Below are positions 16,830 to 26,140 of a stretch of DNA of 64,000 bases, in pieces. A program made the translations under genes and the position numbers. The notes beneath the pieces were generated by a model. The model was not told the DNA's origin. It saw only the letters and a list, made by a program, of their open reading frames with translations, and ran no database searches. Positions within the stretch are counted from its first letter, which is position 1; every line of letters starts with the position of its first letter. This stretch comes from Methylobacterium persicinum. GTDB taxonomy: Bacteria; Pseudomonadota; Alphaproteobacteria; Rhizobiales; Beijerinckiaceae. The DNA is taken from positions 114,122-178,121 of the forward strand of contig NZ_BPQX01000015.1 in the NCBI RefSeq assembly GCF_022179525.1, in the 5' to 3' direction.

Positions 16830-18887
16830 ATGAGCCGCAGAGCCCTCAACGACCTGCCCCCCGATACGTTCGACGACGGCCGTGCCGCCGAGGTCGAGGA
16901 CGCGGATGAGCCGGACGTCTCGCTCACCGCCGAGCTGGGCGCCGAGATCGACTTTGATTTCGAGCCCGGCGCGGTGCAGGCGGGCACCGAGATCATCCGA
17001 CGGTTCTGGTCGACCCTGCCTCAGACCCCCGGCGTCTACCGGATGTTCGATGCCAAGGGCGACGTGCTCTACGTCGGCAAGGCCAAGAACCTGAAGGCCC
17101 GGGTCGCGTCCTATGCCCGTGGTCAGGCCCATTCGAACCGCATCGCGCGGATGATCTCGCAGACGGCGGCGATGGAGTTCGTCACCACCGCCACCGAGAC
17201 GGAGGCGCTGCTCCTCGAGGCCAACCTGATCAAGCAGTTGAAGCCGCGCTTCAACGTGCTGATGCGGGACGACAAGTCGTTCCCTTACATCCTGGTCACC
17301 GAAGACGGCCCGGCCCCGCAGATCGTGAAGCATCGTGGCGCCCGGCGGCGGAAGGGGAGCTATTACGGCCCCTTCGCCAGCGTGTGGGCGGTGAACCGTA
17401 CGGTAAACGCCCTTCAGCGCGCCTTCCTGCTGCGCACCTGCAGCGACAGTTATTATGAGAACCGCAGCCGGCCCTGCCTGCTCTACCAGATCAAGCGCTG
17501 TTCCGGTCCCTGCACGGGCGAGATCGCGGCGGAGGATTACGCCGGGCTCGCCGACGCAGCGCGGGCCTTCCTGGCCGGCAAGTCGAACGCCGTGAAGGAC
17601 CGGATGCGCACCGAGATGCAGGAAGCGTCCGAGGCAATGGAGTTTGAGCGGGCGGCTCGCTACCGCGACCGGATCGCCGCCCTCTCGGCGATCCAGGGGG
17701 TGCAGGGCGTCAACACGCAGGGCGTGGAAGAGGCCGACGTGTTCGCCCTCGACGAGCAGGCCGGGCAGTTCTGCATCGAGGTCTTTTTCTTCCGCAACTT
17801 CCAGAACTGGGGCAACCGGGCCTACTTCCCGAAGGCCGACCGGTCGATGAGCGCGGACGAGGTGCTCGGTTCGTTCATCGGGCAGTTCTACGACGACAAG
17901 CCGGCCCCCCGGGTCGTCCTGACCAGCCATCCGATCGAGGACGCCGAACTCGTCGCCGCCGCCCTGTCGAGCCGGGTCGACTACCGCGTGGAAATCCATC
18001 GCCCGGCACGGGGCGAGCGCCGGAACCTCGTGGATTATGCCCAGCGGAACGCGAAGGAGGCCCTGGCCCGCCGCCTTGCCGACACGGCGTCGCAGGGCAA
18101 GCTCCTGACCGCCCTCGGGCAGGCGCTCGGGCTCGACCGGACGCCCCGTCGGGTCGAAGTCTACGACAATTCGCACATCATGGGGACGAACGCCGTCGGC
18201 GGGATGATCGTCGCCGGGCCCACGGGCTTCATGAAGACATACTACCGCACCTTCAACATCAAGTCGGAGGAGCTGAGCCCCGGCGACGATTTCGGAATGA
18301 TGCGCGAGGTGCTTCAGCGCCGCTTCAAGCGCCTGCTCAAGGAGGCCCCCCGCAACGCGGCCGAGGCCGCGGCGGCGGAGGATTCGGCGCCCGAACCCCT
18401 GCCCGAAGGCGAGGCCGACGGGGACGCCTTTCCCGCATGGCCGGACCTCGTTCTGATCGACGGCGGCAAGGGGCAGCTCGAAGCAGCCCGCACGGCCCTG
18501 GCGTCCATTGGCGTGGAGGACGTGTGCCTCGTGGGAATCGCCAAGGGCCGCGACCGGGATGCGGGGCGCGAGACGTTCTTCATCCCCGGCAAGCCGCCCT
18601 TCAAGCTGCCGCCCCGGGACCCGACGCTTTATTTCGTCCAGCGCCTGCGCGATGAGGCGCACCGTTTCGCCATCGGCACCCACCGGGCCAAGCGCAAGCG
18701 CGAGATGACCAAGAACCCGCTTGACGAGATCGCCGGCGTCGGCCCTTCTCGCAAACGGGCGTTGCTCCACCATTTCGGGACGGTGAAGGCGATCGAACGC
18801 GCGGCCTACGAGGATCTGGCCCGGGCTCCGGGCGTCAACGCGGCGACGGCCCGGGCCGTCTACGACTTCTTTCATGCCGGCGCCTGA
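16830..18887 (+). CDS. uvrC: UvrABC system protein C
   Basis: Nucleotide-excision-repair endonuclease that makes the dual incisions around UvrB-bound lesions. It has 685 residues, with an acidic N-terminal extension of about 55 residues. The GIY-YIG domain follows ([20 protein letters not shown], about 65-85), then the Cys-containing insert [20 protein letters not shown], the UVR region, the RNase H-like nuclease domain ([30 protein letters not shown]) and tandem HhH motifs ([17 protein letters not shown]). All parts are intact. pgsA overlaps its 3' end. Confidence 0.97.
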   Translation: MSRRALNDLPPDTFDDGRAAEVEDADEPDVSLTAELGAEIDFDFEPGAVQAGTEIIRRFWSTLPQTPGVYRMFDAKGDVLYVGKAKNLKARVASYARGQAHSNRIARMISQTAAMEFVTTATETEALLLEANLIKQLKPRFNVLMRDDKSFPYILVTEDGPAPQIVKHRGARRRKGSYYGPFASVWAVNRTVNALQRAFLLRTCSDSYYENRSRPCLLYQIKRCSGPCTGEIAAEDYAGLADAARAFLAGKSNAVKDRMRTEMQEASEAMEFERAARYRDRIAALSAIQGVQGVNTQGVEEADVFALDEQAGQFCIEVFFFRNFQNWGNRAYFPKADRSMSADEVLGSFIGQFYDDKPAPRVVLTSHPIEDAELVAAALSSRVDYRVEIHRPARGERRNLVDYAQRNAKEALARRLADTASQGKLLTALGQALGLDRTPRRVEVYDNSHIMGTNAVGGMIVAGPTGFMKTYYRTFNIKSEELSPGDDFGMMREVLQRRFKRLLKEAPRNAAEAAAAEDSAPEPLPEGEADGDAFPAWPDLVLIDGGKGQLEAARTALASIGVEDVCLVGIAKGRDRDAGRETFFIPGKPPFKLPPRDPTLYFVQRLRDEAHRFAIGTHRAKRKREMTKNPLDEIAGVGPSRKRALLHHFGTVKAIERAAYEDLARAPGVNAATARAVYDFFHAGA

Positions 18888-19551
18888 ACCCGGGCGCGAG
18901 AGTGGAGCCGAGCCGTTGACGGGATTGCCGCGCTCTGATTTCACGCCACCGATGAACGCCGTCCTCCCCCGGCGCCGTTCACCGGCATGGAACCTCGCGA
19001 ACTGCCTCACCTACGGGCGGCTCGTCGCCGTGCCGGTGATGGTCGCCCTCCTGTTCTGGCCCGATTCGATCACCGCCCGCTCGGTGGCGTTCGTGATCTT
19101 CGTCGCCGCGGCGGTGACAGACTACCTCGACGGCTACGTGGCACGGACCTACCAGCAGAGTTCCGCCCTCGGGCGCATGCTGGACCCGATCGCCGACAAG
19201 CTCCTCGTCTCCGCCTGCCTGCTGATGCTCGCGGCGGACCACACCATCGCCGGCACCTCGATCTGGGCCGCCATCGTGATCCTCTGCCGGGAAGTGCTCG
19301 TCTCGGGCCTGCGGGAATACCTCGCCGAATTGAAAGTCGGGCTGCCGGTGAGCCGCATCGCCAAATGGAAGACGACGGTGCAGCTCATCGCCCTGGGCTT
19401 CCTCGTCGCCGGCCCGGCGGGAGAAATCGTTCTGCCGGGGACAGAGGTCATCGGCATCGCCCTGCTGTGGCTCGCAGCCGCCCTCACGCTGTGGACCGGG
19501 TACGACTATATGCGGGCGGGTATCCACCACGTCATCAACGATCCCCGCTGA
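18874..19551 (+). CDS. pgsA: CDP-diacylglycerol-glycerol-3-phosphate 3-phosphatidyltransferase
   Basis: Membrane enzyme that makes phosphatidylglycerol phosphate. The CDP-alcohol phosphotransferase signature is complete: [20 protein letters not shown] followed by LDPIADK, with the four catalytic Asp residues. About five membrane segments are visible. The ATG at 18874 overlaps uvrC by 14 bases and gives 225 residues. An in-frame ATG at 18952 ([20 protein letters not shown]) gives 199 residues, closer to the family norm; neither has a clear binding site. The uvrC-pgsA-moaD order is common in Hyphomicrobiales. Confidence 0.94.
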   Translation: MPAPEPGRESGAEPLTGLPRSDFTPPMNAVLPRRRSPAWNLANCLTYGRLVAVPVMVALLFWPDSITARSVAFVIFVAAAVTDYLDGYVARTYQQSSALGRMLDPIADKLLVSACLLMLAADHTIAGTSIWAAIVILCREVLVSGLREYLAELKVGLPVSRIAKWKTTVQLIALGFLVAGPAGEIVLPGTEVIGIALLWLAAALTLWTGYDYMRAGIHHVINDPR

Positions 19552-19614
19552 GACAGTCGACGCTGCGAAGGCCGGTCCGACGCGATGGACGGCCAAGGCG
19601 GCCACGGGAACAGC

Positions 19615-19866
19615 ATGAAGCTCGTCTATTTCGCCTGGGTGCGTGAACGGATCGGCCGGGCCGAAGAAGTGCTCGATCCCCCGCCGGAAGTGGTGACTGT
19701 GGCCGACCTTGCGGGCTGGCTCGCCGGCCGGGGCGAGGAATACGCCTATGCCTTCGAGAACCCGTCCATCGTCCGCGCCGCCATCGACCGCGTCCATGCC
19801 AAACCCGAGGCGCCCATCGCCGGTGCCGGTGAAATCGCTTTCTTTCCGCCGATGACCGGCGGTTAA
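19615..19866 (+). CDS. moaD: Molybdopterin synthase sulfur carrier subunit
   Basis: Small ubiquitin-fold protein whose C-terminal thiocarboxylate donates sulfur to make the molybdopterin dithiolene. The 83-residue product starts MKLVYFAWVRERIG and ends IAFFPPMTGG; the terminal Gly-Gly is the functional hallmark. An in-frame start 10 codons upstream (19585) is possible but adds a non-conserved Gly-rich leader. moaE, its large-subunit partner and frequent neighbour, is not in this window. Confidence 0.92.
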   Translation: MKLVYFAWVRERIGRAEEVLDPPPEVVTVADLAGWLAGRGEEYAYAFENPSIVRAAIDRVHAKPEAPIAGAGEIAFFPPMTGG

Positions 19867-20125
19867 CGGATTTCTCGCCCGCCGCGGGCCGTCGTTCCAC
19901 GATACCGGGGACATTGTGCATTGCCCTCGCCGCGATCGGCAGCGCTCAGACAATCCCAAACCGCCGACGTCCATCTCATCATCGTGTGGAGTACGGGCGG
20001 CGGACAGAATGACCGGATTGATCACGCTCGCCATCCCGACCGACCGGACCGGTCTTGCTGCTGCGGCATATTACTTTAGGAAAACTCCTCTCCATCGCCC
20101 AACGTCCTCCAGGAAGGGGTCGCGG

Positions 20126-20836
20126 ATGTCGATTGACACGCGGATCGTCGAGACACTCTCCGGCGTCACCACCGCCACGATCACGACGATCCTGCTGAAG
20201 AAGGGCCTCCGCAACGTCTGGATGCGCGGAACCAAGCCCCTCCGGCCCGACCAGCCGCGGCTGGTCGGCCGTGCGTTCACCCTGCGGTTCGTGCCGGCCC
20301 GGGAGGATCTCGCCACGCCCGAATCGTGGTCGTCGCCGACCTCGACCCGCGCCGCCATCGAGGCGATGCCCGAAGGCTGTATCGCCGTGGTCGATGCGAT
20401 GGGCGTGACCGATGCGGGGATCTTCGGCGACATCCTCTGCGCGCGCATGGCGAAGAAGGGCATCGGCGGCCTCGTGACGGATGGCGTGGTGCGTGACCTC
20501 GCGGGCGTGCTCGGCACCGGTCTGCCGGTCTGGTGCCAGGGCGCGGCGGCCCCCCCCTCTGTGGCGGGGCTCACCTTCGTGGCGTGGCAACAGCCCATCG
20601 CCTGCGGCGGTGTCGCCGTGTTCCCCGACGACGTGATCGTCGCCGATGGGGACGGCGCGGTCCTCATCCCCGCGGCCCTGATCGACGCGGTGCTCGAACT
20701 GGCGCCCGAGCAGGAGCGATTCGAGGGGTGGATCTGGGACGAGGTTGGCAAGGGCGCCGCCCTGCCCGGGCTTTATCCGCCGAGTGCCGAGAACAAGGCG
20801 CGGTACGAGGCCAGCAAGGGCAAAAGCCACGCCTGA
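20126..20836 (+). CDS. RraA-family protein (aldolase-like or RNase regulator)
   Basis: A 236-residue member of the RraA/dimethylmenaquinone-methyltransferase-like superfamily. Homologues are either RNase E regulators or divalent-metal class II aldolases/decarboxylases. The hallmark is GIGGLVTDGVVRDLAGVLGTG (Arg-Asp pair after G-x-V-T-D-G), followed by PVWCQGA and VFPDDVIVADGDGAVLIP. The RD pair and the following Asp are those needed for aldolase/decarboxylase catalysis, so an enzymatic role is at least as likely as RNase regulation. GGAAGGGG precedes the ATG. It stands alone between moaD and the sen genes. Confidence 0.85.
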   Translation: MSIDTRIVETLSGVTTATITTILLKKGLRNVWMRGTKPLRPDQPRLVGRAFTLRFVPAREDLATPESWSSPTSTRAAIEAMPEGCIAVVDAMGVTDAGIFGDILCARMAKKGIGGLVTDGVVRDLAGVLGTGLPVWCQGAAAPPSVAGLTFVAWQQPIACGGVAVFPDDVIVADGDGAVLIPAALIDAVLELAPEQERFEGWIWDEVGKGAALPGLYPPSAENKARYEASKGKSHA

Positions 20837-20920
20837 CCGCTCCGGTGGAGCAAACCGACTGGATGCTCGCCCTCCACTCGCTTCCTGGCCGTGTTCGACC
20901 GAATGGCGGCGCGAGCAGCC

Positions 20921-21871
20921 TCAGACGAGTTCTGCGACCAGTTCCCCGAGCTTGGCCTTTTCCCGCTCAGGCTGGAACAGCGGCGCCCGCGCGGCGCAGG
21001 CTGCGGCAAGGTCCGCGAGGAAGGTCGGATCGTCTTCCGCCCTCGCCAGCAGGGTTTCCAGGGCAGCCGTATCACTGACGGGGAAGTAGCCTGGATAGCC
21101 CTCGCCGAGGAGCCCGACAGAGCCGTCGATGCGGGAGGCGAGGACTGGAAGTCCGGACACCACCGCCTCCGAGATGACGTTCGCGCCCCCCTCCATATGC
21201 GACGACAACACCATCAGCCGGGCACGGGCCATGAAGCGCCGCACCCGCGCGGGGGGCATATCGCCGAGCCAGACATAACGGGGATTATCCCGCATCTCGG
21301 CAAGGGCGGCGTCTGCCCAGGCCGGATCGTGGGCCGCGCCGAGATGGATTACGCGGATCGCGGACGAGGCCGGCAACCGGCGGGCGGCCAGGGCAGCACG
21401 AAAGGGATCCTTTTCGGTGCGCAGGTGCCCGACCACGAGCACCTCGAAGGCGTCGGCGACGGGCGCCTCCCGCCTGGCACGGCCCCAGGCGGATTGGTGG
21501 ATGATCCGAAGCTTGGACCGGAACCGTTCCGGGAGGGACTGGGCGACACGGTCGTGGAGCCCGATGAGGCGATCCGCCAGGGCCAGGGACTGTAAGGTCG
21601 CGGAAGGTTCGGTCTCAAGGAAATGGTAGAGGTCCGTCCCGGTGAGCGCGACGACGATGGGCCGTTCCGGATGATCCGATCGGAACCGGGCCACCGTCTC
21701 GGCGCTGCGCCACGCATGCAGGGCGATCAGCGCATCCGCTTCGGTCTCAGCCGGCGGATTGATCGCGACGTCGTGGCCCAGTTCCGTCAGGAAACGGGCC
21801 CAGCGGGTCGCGGTGGCACGGTTTCCGGTACGACGGGTCGCGGCCGTCGGTGTCGCGATGGTGATGCGCAT
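20921..21871 (-). CDS. senB: Selenosugar synthase-like glycosyltransferase (TIGR04348 type)
   Basis: A 316-residue GT-B glycosyltransferase. It starts MRITIATPTAATRRTGNRAT and continues ATRWARFLTELGHDVAI, with ALHAWRSAETVARFR and VALTGTDLYHFL, the N-terminal pattern of the TIGR04348 family. The C-terminal domain has VVGHLRTEKDPFRAALAAR, LSSHMEGGANVISEAVVSGL and PVLASRIDGSVGLLG, the nucleotide-sugar-binding site. SenB of the selenoneine pathway uses UDP-GlcNAc and selenophosphate to make a selenosugar. Assignment rests on these motifs plus the divergent EgtB-like neighbour 82 bases away. The ATG at 21871 is preferred over an upstream extension to 21937. Confidence 0.82.
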   Translation of the reverse strand: MRITIATPTAATRRTGNRATATRWARFLTELGHDVAINPPAETEADALIALHAWRSAETVARFRSDHPERPIVVALTGTDLYHFLETEPSATLQSLALADRLIGLHDRVAQSLPERFRSKLRIIHQSAWGRARREAPVADAFEVLVVGHLRTEKDPFRAALAARRLPASSAIRVIHLGAAHDPAWADAALAEMRDNPRYVWLGDMPPARVRRFMARARLMVLSSHMEGGANVISEAVVSGLPVLASRIDGSVGLLGEGYPGYFPVSDTAALETLLARAEDDPTFLADLAAACAARAPLFQPEREKAKLGELVAELV

Positions 21872-21953
21872 ATCAGGCCGAGTGGATTGCCGGGAATGCG
21901 CGAAGGCGCAACCTGTGTTGGCAATTGGTGCCGTCACGAAAGTGGAAATAGGA

Positions 21954-23270
21954 ATGGCAAACCCGGCTTCACCTCAGACCGTGACCTCCGCCGACCTCGT
22001 GGCGGGGCTGCGGGCTGTCCGGGCCCGAACGCTCGAACTCGTCGAAGGCCTCGACCACGCGGACCTGATGGGGCCGCGTTTGGCCATTGTGAACCCGCTC
22101 CTGTGGGAGATCGGGCACCTCGCATGGTTCCACGAGCACTTCGTCCTGCGCGGCCTCGACGGCCGGGAGCCGCTGATGGCGGCGGCCGATTCGCTCTATG
22201 ATTCGGCCGCCGTGGCCCATGCCACCCGTTGGGACCTGCCCCTGCCGTCGCTGGCCGACACATTGGCCTACATGGACCGCGTGCAAGCAGCCCTCGCCGC
22301 GCGGCTGGACCGGCGGGACCCCGAACCGCATGAAGCTTACCTCTATCGGCTGATCGCCTTCCATGAGGACATGCACGGGGAGGCCTTCACCTATACCCGA
22401 CAGACCCTCGGGCAGCCCCGCCCCACCTTCGCCGCCGCCTTCGGGGGCGATGCCGAGGCCGGGCCCTGGCCGGGGGACGTGGAGGTGGGCGGCGGCATCC
22501 TCATGCTCGGCTCCGAGCCGGAGGCCGACCGGTTCGTCTTCGATAACGAGAAATGGGCGCATCCGGTCGAGATCGCGCCTTTCCGCATCGCCCGCTCCCC
22601 GGTCACAAACGCGGACTACGAGGCGTTCGTAGATGACAATGGCTACGGCAACCCACACCACTGGGACGCGGAAGGCCTCGCTTGGCGCGATGGCGCGGGA
22701 GCCACCCGCCCGGTCCATTGGCGAAGGGGCGCGGACGGCTGGGAGAGCCGAACCTTCGACCGGTACGAGCCCCTGCGACCGCACCGGCCGGTGATCCATG
22801 TCAATTGGCATGAGGCGCGGGCATGGTGCCGCTGGGCCGGACGCCGCCTGCCGACGGAAGCGGAATGGGAGGCCGCGGCCGTCGCTGAACGCGCGCCGGA
22901 CGAGAGCCTCGGCAGCATAAAGCGCACCTATCCCTGGGGCGACGCCATGCCGGACGCAGCCGTCGCGAATCTCGGCGGCGGCGGTCACGGCACCGTGGAT
23001 GTCGCCGCCTATGCCGGAGGGGATAGCCCCTGGGGCTGCCGCCAGATGATCGGCAATGTGTGGGAATGGACGGAGAGCACGTTTCTCCCCTTCCCCGGTT
23101 TCGCACCCGATGCGTACCGGGAGTATTCCGAGCCATCCTTCGGCTCGCGGAAAGTCCTGAGGGGCGGCGCCTGGGCCACGAGCGGCAGGTTTGTCACGGG
23201 CATGTACCGAAACTTCTTCGGGCCGGAGCGGCGCGATGTCTTCGCCGGTTTCCGGACCGTCGCCCTTTAA
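21954..23270 (+). CDS. senA: Selenoneine synthase-like EgtB-family enzyme
   Basis: A 438-residue non-haem iron enzyme. The N-terminal DinB-like domain carries the three-His iron site: His55 in WEIGHLAWFHEHF and the H-x3-H-x-E motif HEDMHGE (His137, His141). The C-terminal FGE-sulfatase/C-type-lectin domain has FRIARSPVTNADYEAFVD, PVIHVNWHEARAWCRWAG, RRLPTEAEWE, GNVWEWTES and VFAGFRTV. EgtB makes the C-S bond of ergothioneine; SenA makes the C-Se bond of selenoneine from hercynine and a selenosugar. The divergent senB-like gene favours SenA. TAGGA lies just before the ATG. A terminator follows. Confidence 0.82.
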   Translation: MANPASPQTVTSADLVAGLRAVRARTLELVEGLDHADLMGPRLAIVNPLLWEIGHLAWFHEHFVLRGLDGREPLMAAADSLYDSAAVAHATRWDLPLPSLADTLAYMDRVQAALAARLDRRDPEPHEAYLYRLIAFHEDMHGEAFTYTRQTLGQPRPTFAAAFGGDAEAGPWPGDVEVGGGILMLGSEPEADRFVFDNEKWAHPVEIAPFRIARSPVTNADYEAFVDDNGYGNPHHWDAEGLAWRDGAGATRPVHWRRGADGWESRTFDRYEPLRPHRPVIHVNWHEARAWCRWAGRRLPTEAEWEAAAVAERAPDESLGSIKRTYPWGDAMPDAAVANLGGGGHGTVDVAAYAGGDSPWGCRQMIGNVWEWTESTFLPFPGFAPDAYREYSEPSFGSRKVLRGGAWATSGRFVTGMYRNFFGPERRDVFAGFRTVAL

Positions 23271-23292
23271 GGGGGGCCCGGTAAGGCCCCCC
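23271..23292. terminator. Bidirectional hairpin between senA and flagellin 1
   Basis: GGGGGGCC and GGCCCCCC form an 8-bp stem around CGGTAA, right after the senA stop codon and 12 bases before the converging flagellin stop. There is no long U-tract on either side. Confidence 0.6.
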
Positions 23293-23303
23293 TCGTCACT
23301 GTC

Positions 23304-24503
23304 TTAGCGCAGGAGCTGGAGGATGCCCTGCTGGGCCGTGTTGGCCAGGGACAGGGCGGAAATGCCCAGCGACTGGCGGGTCGAGAGGGCCTGCGAGTTC
23401 GCGGCTTCCTCGTTGAGGTCGGCGTTGGTCAGGTTGGCCGAGCCCGTGTCGAGGACGTTGATCAGGTTCTTGGTGAAGTCCTGACGGTTCTGCACGACCG
23501 AGAGGTTCGAGCCGAAGGTCGAGGAATCCGATCGCAGCTGGTTCGCCGCCGTCGTGAGGCTGTTCAGCGTGGCGTTGATGTCCTTGTTGAGCAGGAAGTT
23601 GCCCTGACCCAGGGCACCGCCGCTGGAGGCAGAGGTGTTGGTGATCGACTTCAGGCCCAGGCCGTTCGACGTCTCGTCGAGGGCAGTGACCGTGAGGTTC
23701 GAGTTGCCCTTGGCATTGAAGTTGATGGTCAGGTTGTTGTTGGTGCCCTTGCCGCCGATCAGGTTGACGCCGTTGTAGCTCGAGTCACTGGCGAGCTGGT
23801 CGATCTGGGTCAGCAGGCTGTTGTACTGGGACGCCAGAGAGGCACGGGCCGACACGCCGGAGACGGTGAGGTCGGCGCTCTGCGGAGCCGAGGTCGTGCC
23901 GCCGTACGTCGTACCCAAGCCGGAGCCGGGGATAAAGCCGAGGTTCATCTGGTCGGAGCTCGCGGCGAATTCGACATCCGAGCTGGCGTTGATGACGAGC
24001 TTGGTGCCGGTCGTGTCCTTCGAGAAGCTGCCCGGGCCGACGGCAGTGTTAAGGGCCGAGATCGCCTGATCGATAGTGGCGTTGGCCGGGATCGTCGCCG
24101 TGGTCGAGCTGCCGTTCACGAAGAGGTTGATCGTCGTGGCGGCGGAGGTGCTCGGCGCGGAGAAGGCAACCGTGGCGGTGCCGGTGGTGGTGATCTGGGT
24201 CGAAAGCGCTTGGTTGGCGACCGACTTAGCCGAATCGACCAGCTTCTGGATGGAGGTGATGCCCTTGTTGGCGGCCTGGATCGTCTGGATGCCGTTGGAG
24301 ATCCCGTCGAGCAGGCTCGACAGATCGCCCGAGCGCTGATCCAGCGACTGGGACGTGAAGAACGTCACCGGGTTATCGAGAGCCGAGGAGACCTTCTTAC
24401 CGGTCGCAAGGCGGTTCTGGGTGGTGGCCATTAGCGAGGCCGTATCCTGCAGGGAGAGCAGGTTCTGGCGGGTGGCTGAGGTGAGGGTGACACCGGACGA
24501 CAT
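23304..24503 (-). CDS. Flagellin, paralogue 1
   Basis: A 399-residue flagellin. The N-terminal D0/D1 coiled region contains SATRQNLLSLQDTASLMATT and TGKKVSSALDNPVTFFTSQS. The C-terminal D1/D0 region contains GSANLTNADLNEEAANSQAL and STRQSLGISALSLANTAQQG, ending ILQLLR. The central domain is Ser/Thr/Gly/Asn-rich. ATG at 24503 is preceded by GGAGAG. It is the last of three tandem flagellins on this strand. Its ends are nearly identical to the other two copies, while the centre differs (for example an insertion around FSAPSTS). Confidence 0.95.
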   Translation of the reverse strand: MSSGVTLTSATRQNLLSLQDTASLMATTQNRLATGKKVSSALDNPVTFFTSQSLDQRSGDLSSLLDGISNGIQTIQAANKGITSIQKLVDSAKSVANQALSTQITTTGTATVAFSAPSTSAATTINLFVNGSSTTATIPANATIDQAISALNTAVGPGSFSKDTTGTKLVINASSDVEFAASSDQMNLGFIPGSGLGTTYGGTTSAPQSADLTVSGVSARASLASQYNSLLTQIDQLASDSSYNGVNLIGGKGTNNNLTINFNAKGNSNLTVTALDETSNGLGLKSITNTSASSGGALGQGNFLLNKDINATLNSLTTAANQLRSDSSTFGSNLSVVQNRQDFTKNLINVLDTGSANLTNADLNEEAANSQALSTRQSLGISALSLANTAQQGILQLLR

Positions 24504-24663
24504 GGTTTTCTCTCCGTTCTGAGGAACCGTGAGCTTTCTGCTCAATGTTCGGATAGGACCACTGTCGCCTTCGGGTCAATCTCAAATCAAAGAATGCACA
24601 AATTTCTTATTACAGACTACATCCTCCGATTGTATTCCCAATCATATCAGTCATTTCAAATAG

Positions 24664-24692
24664 AAATGGCCGGATCACTGAGCCGGCCATTT
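24664..24692 (-). terminator. Terminator after flagellin 2
   Basis: AAATGGCCGG and CCGGCCATTT form a 10-bp stem with a short loop in an AT-rich setting, 33 bases beyond the flagellin 2 stop codon. Confidence 0.75.
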
Positions 24693-24724
24693 AAATTCAG
24701 GGGATTTATTGTTGCTGAACGGGA

Positions 24725-25921
24725 TCAGCGAAGGAGCTGAAGGATACCCTGCTGGGCCGTGTTGGCCAGGGACAAGGCCGAGATGCCGAGCGACTGGCGG
24801 GTCGAGAGGGCCTGCGAGTTCGCGGCTTCCTCGTTGAGGTCGGCGTTAGTCAGGTTGGCCGAGCCCGTGTCGAGGACGTTGACGAGGTTCTTGGTGAAGT
24901 CCTGACGGTTCTGCACGACCGAGAGGTTCGAGCCGAAGGTCGAGGAATCCGACCGCAGCTGGTTCGAGGCCGTCGTCAGGCTGTTCAGTGTCGAGTTGAT
25001 GTCCTTGTTGAGCAGGAAGTTGCCCTGGCCGACGATACCGCCGCTGGAGGCGGAGGTGCTGGTGATCGCCTTCAGGCCAAGGCCGTTCGACGTCTCATCC
25101 AGGGATTGGACGATCAGGCTCGAATTGCCCTTGGGATTGAAGTTGATCGTCAGGTTGTTGTTGGTGCCCTTGCCGGCGATCAGGTTGACGCCGTTGTAGC
25201 TCGCATCGGTCGCCAGCTGGTCGATCTGGGTCAGCAGGCTGTTGAACTGCGACGCCAGGGACGAGCGGGCCGACACACCGGAGACAGTAAGGTCGGCGCT
25301 CTGCGCCGCCGAGGTCGTTGCGCCGTAGGTCGTGCCGGCGCCCGAACCGTTGGCGAAGCCGAGGTTGGTCTGGTCGGCGGCGGTGGCGAATTCAACGTCG
25401 GAGCTGGCGTTGATGATGATCTTGGTGCCGGTCGTGTCCTTCGAGAAGCTGCCGGCGCCGACCGCCGTGTTCAGGGCCGTGATCGCTTGATCGATCGTGG
25501 CGCTGGTCGGGATCGTCGCTGCGGTCGAAGCCCCATTCACGAACAGGTTGATCGTCGTGGCGGCGGTTGTGCTCGCGGCGAAGGCCGTCGAAGCGGTGCC
25601 GGTGGTGGTGATCTGAGTCGAGAGTGCTTGGTTAGCGACGGACTTGGCCTGATCCACCAGCTTCTGAATGGAGGTGATGCCCTGGTTGGCGGCCTGGATC
25701 GTCTGGATGCCGTTGGAAATGCCGTCGAGCAAGCTCGACAGGTCCCCCGAGCGCTGGTCCAGCGACTGGGACGTGAAGAACGTCACCGGGTTGTCGAGGG
25801 CCGAGGAGACCTTCTTACCGGTCGAGAGGCGGCCCTGCGTGGTCGCCTGGAGGGCGGCGGTGTCCTGCAACGAGAGCAGGTTCTGCCGCGTAGCTGAGGT
25901 GAGGGTGATGTCGGACGACAT
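24725..25921 (-). CDS. Flagellin, paralogue 2
   Basis: A 398-residue flagellin starting MSSDITLTSATRQNLLSLQD and ending ANTAQQGILQLLR. It shares the conserved N- and C-terminal helical regions with its neighbours and carries its own substitutions, such as GRLSTGKKV instead of NRLATGKKV, and a distinct central domain (FANGSGAGTTYGATTSA). It has its own AT-rich upstream region (25922-26081) and its own terminator, so each flagellin is probably transcribed separately. Confidence 0.95.
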   Translation of the reverse strand: MSSDITLTSATRQNLLSLQDTAALQATTQGRLSTGKKVSSALDNPVTFFTSQSLDQRSGDLSSLLDGISNGIQTIQAANQGITSIQKLVDQAKSVANQALSTQITTTGTASTAFAASTTAATTINLFVNGASTAATIPTSATIDQAITALNTAVGAGSFSKDTTGTKIIINASSDVEFATAADQTNLGFANGSGAGTTYGATTSAAQSADLTVSGVSARSSLASQFNSLLTQIDQLATDASYNGVNLIAGKGTNNNLTINFNPKGNSSLIVQSLDETSNGLGLKAITSTSASSGGIVGQGNFLLNKDINSTLNSLTTASNQLRSDSSTFGSNLSVVQNRQDFTKNLVNVLDTGSANLTNADLNEEAANSQALSTRQSLGISALSLANTAQQGILQLLR

Positions 25922-26081
25922 GAACAGGACTCCGATCGGCGAAAACGCGAGCTATCCACTCGTTATCCCAATCAGATCACATTCATGCTTTATAGTTAGT
26001 TAATAGACGTTTGGCACATCGGTACTAACTGAACGTTGCTTCTGCAGCGCTTTGAACTCGATAATAATTCCGCCCAAACGA

Positions 26082-26110
26082 AAGCGGCCGGCGCGAGGCG
26101 CCGGCCGCTT
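26082..26110 (-). terminator. Terminator after flagellin 3
   Basis: AAGCGGCCGGCGC and GCGCCGGCCGCTT form a 13-bp perfect stem around a GAG loop, 31 bases downstream of the flagellin 3 stop. On the transcribed strand it is followed by TTCGTTTGG. Confidence 0.8.
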
Positions 26111-26140
26111 GCTTTGGCGTGTCCGGTTCCGGCGCTAGGA

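Noticed and set aside
16173-19010. A 945-codon open frame on the minus strand across the CheZ-like and uvrC genes
   Set aside because: It is antisense to genes with complete catalytic motifs. High GC content makes such long shadow frames common; no family motif or binding site is seen.
20921-23270. Ergothioneine locus (egtB plus an unrelated glycosyltransferase)
   Set aside because: The head-to-head TIGR04348-type partner and the linked selD fit the selenoneine pathway better. Ergothioneine synthesis is not fully excluded without a tree.
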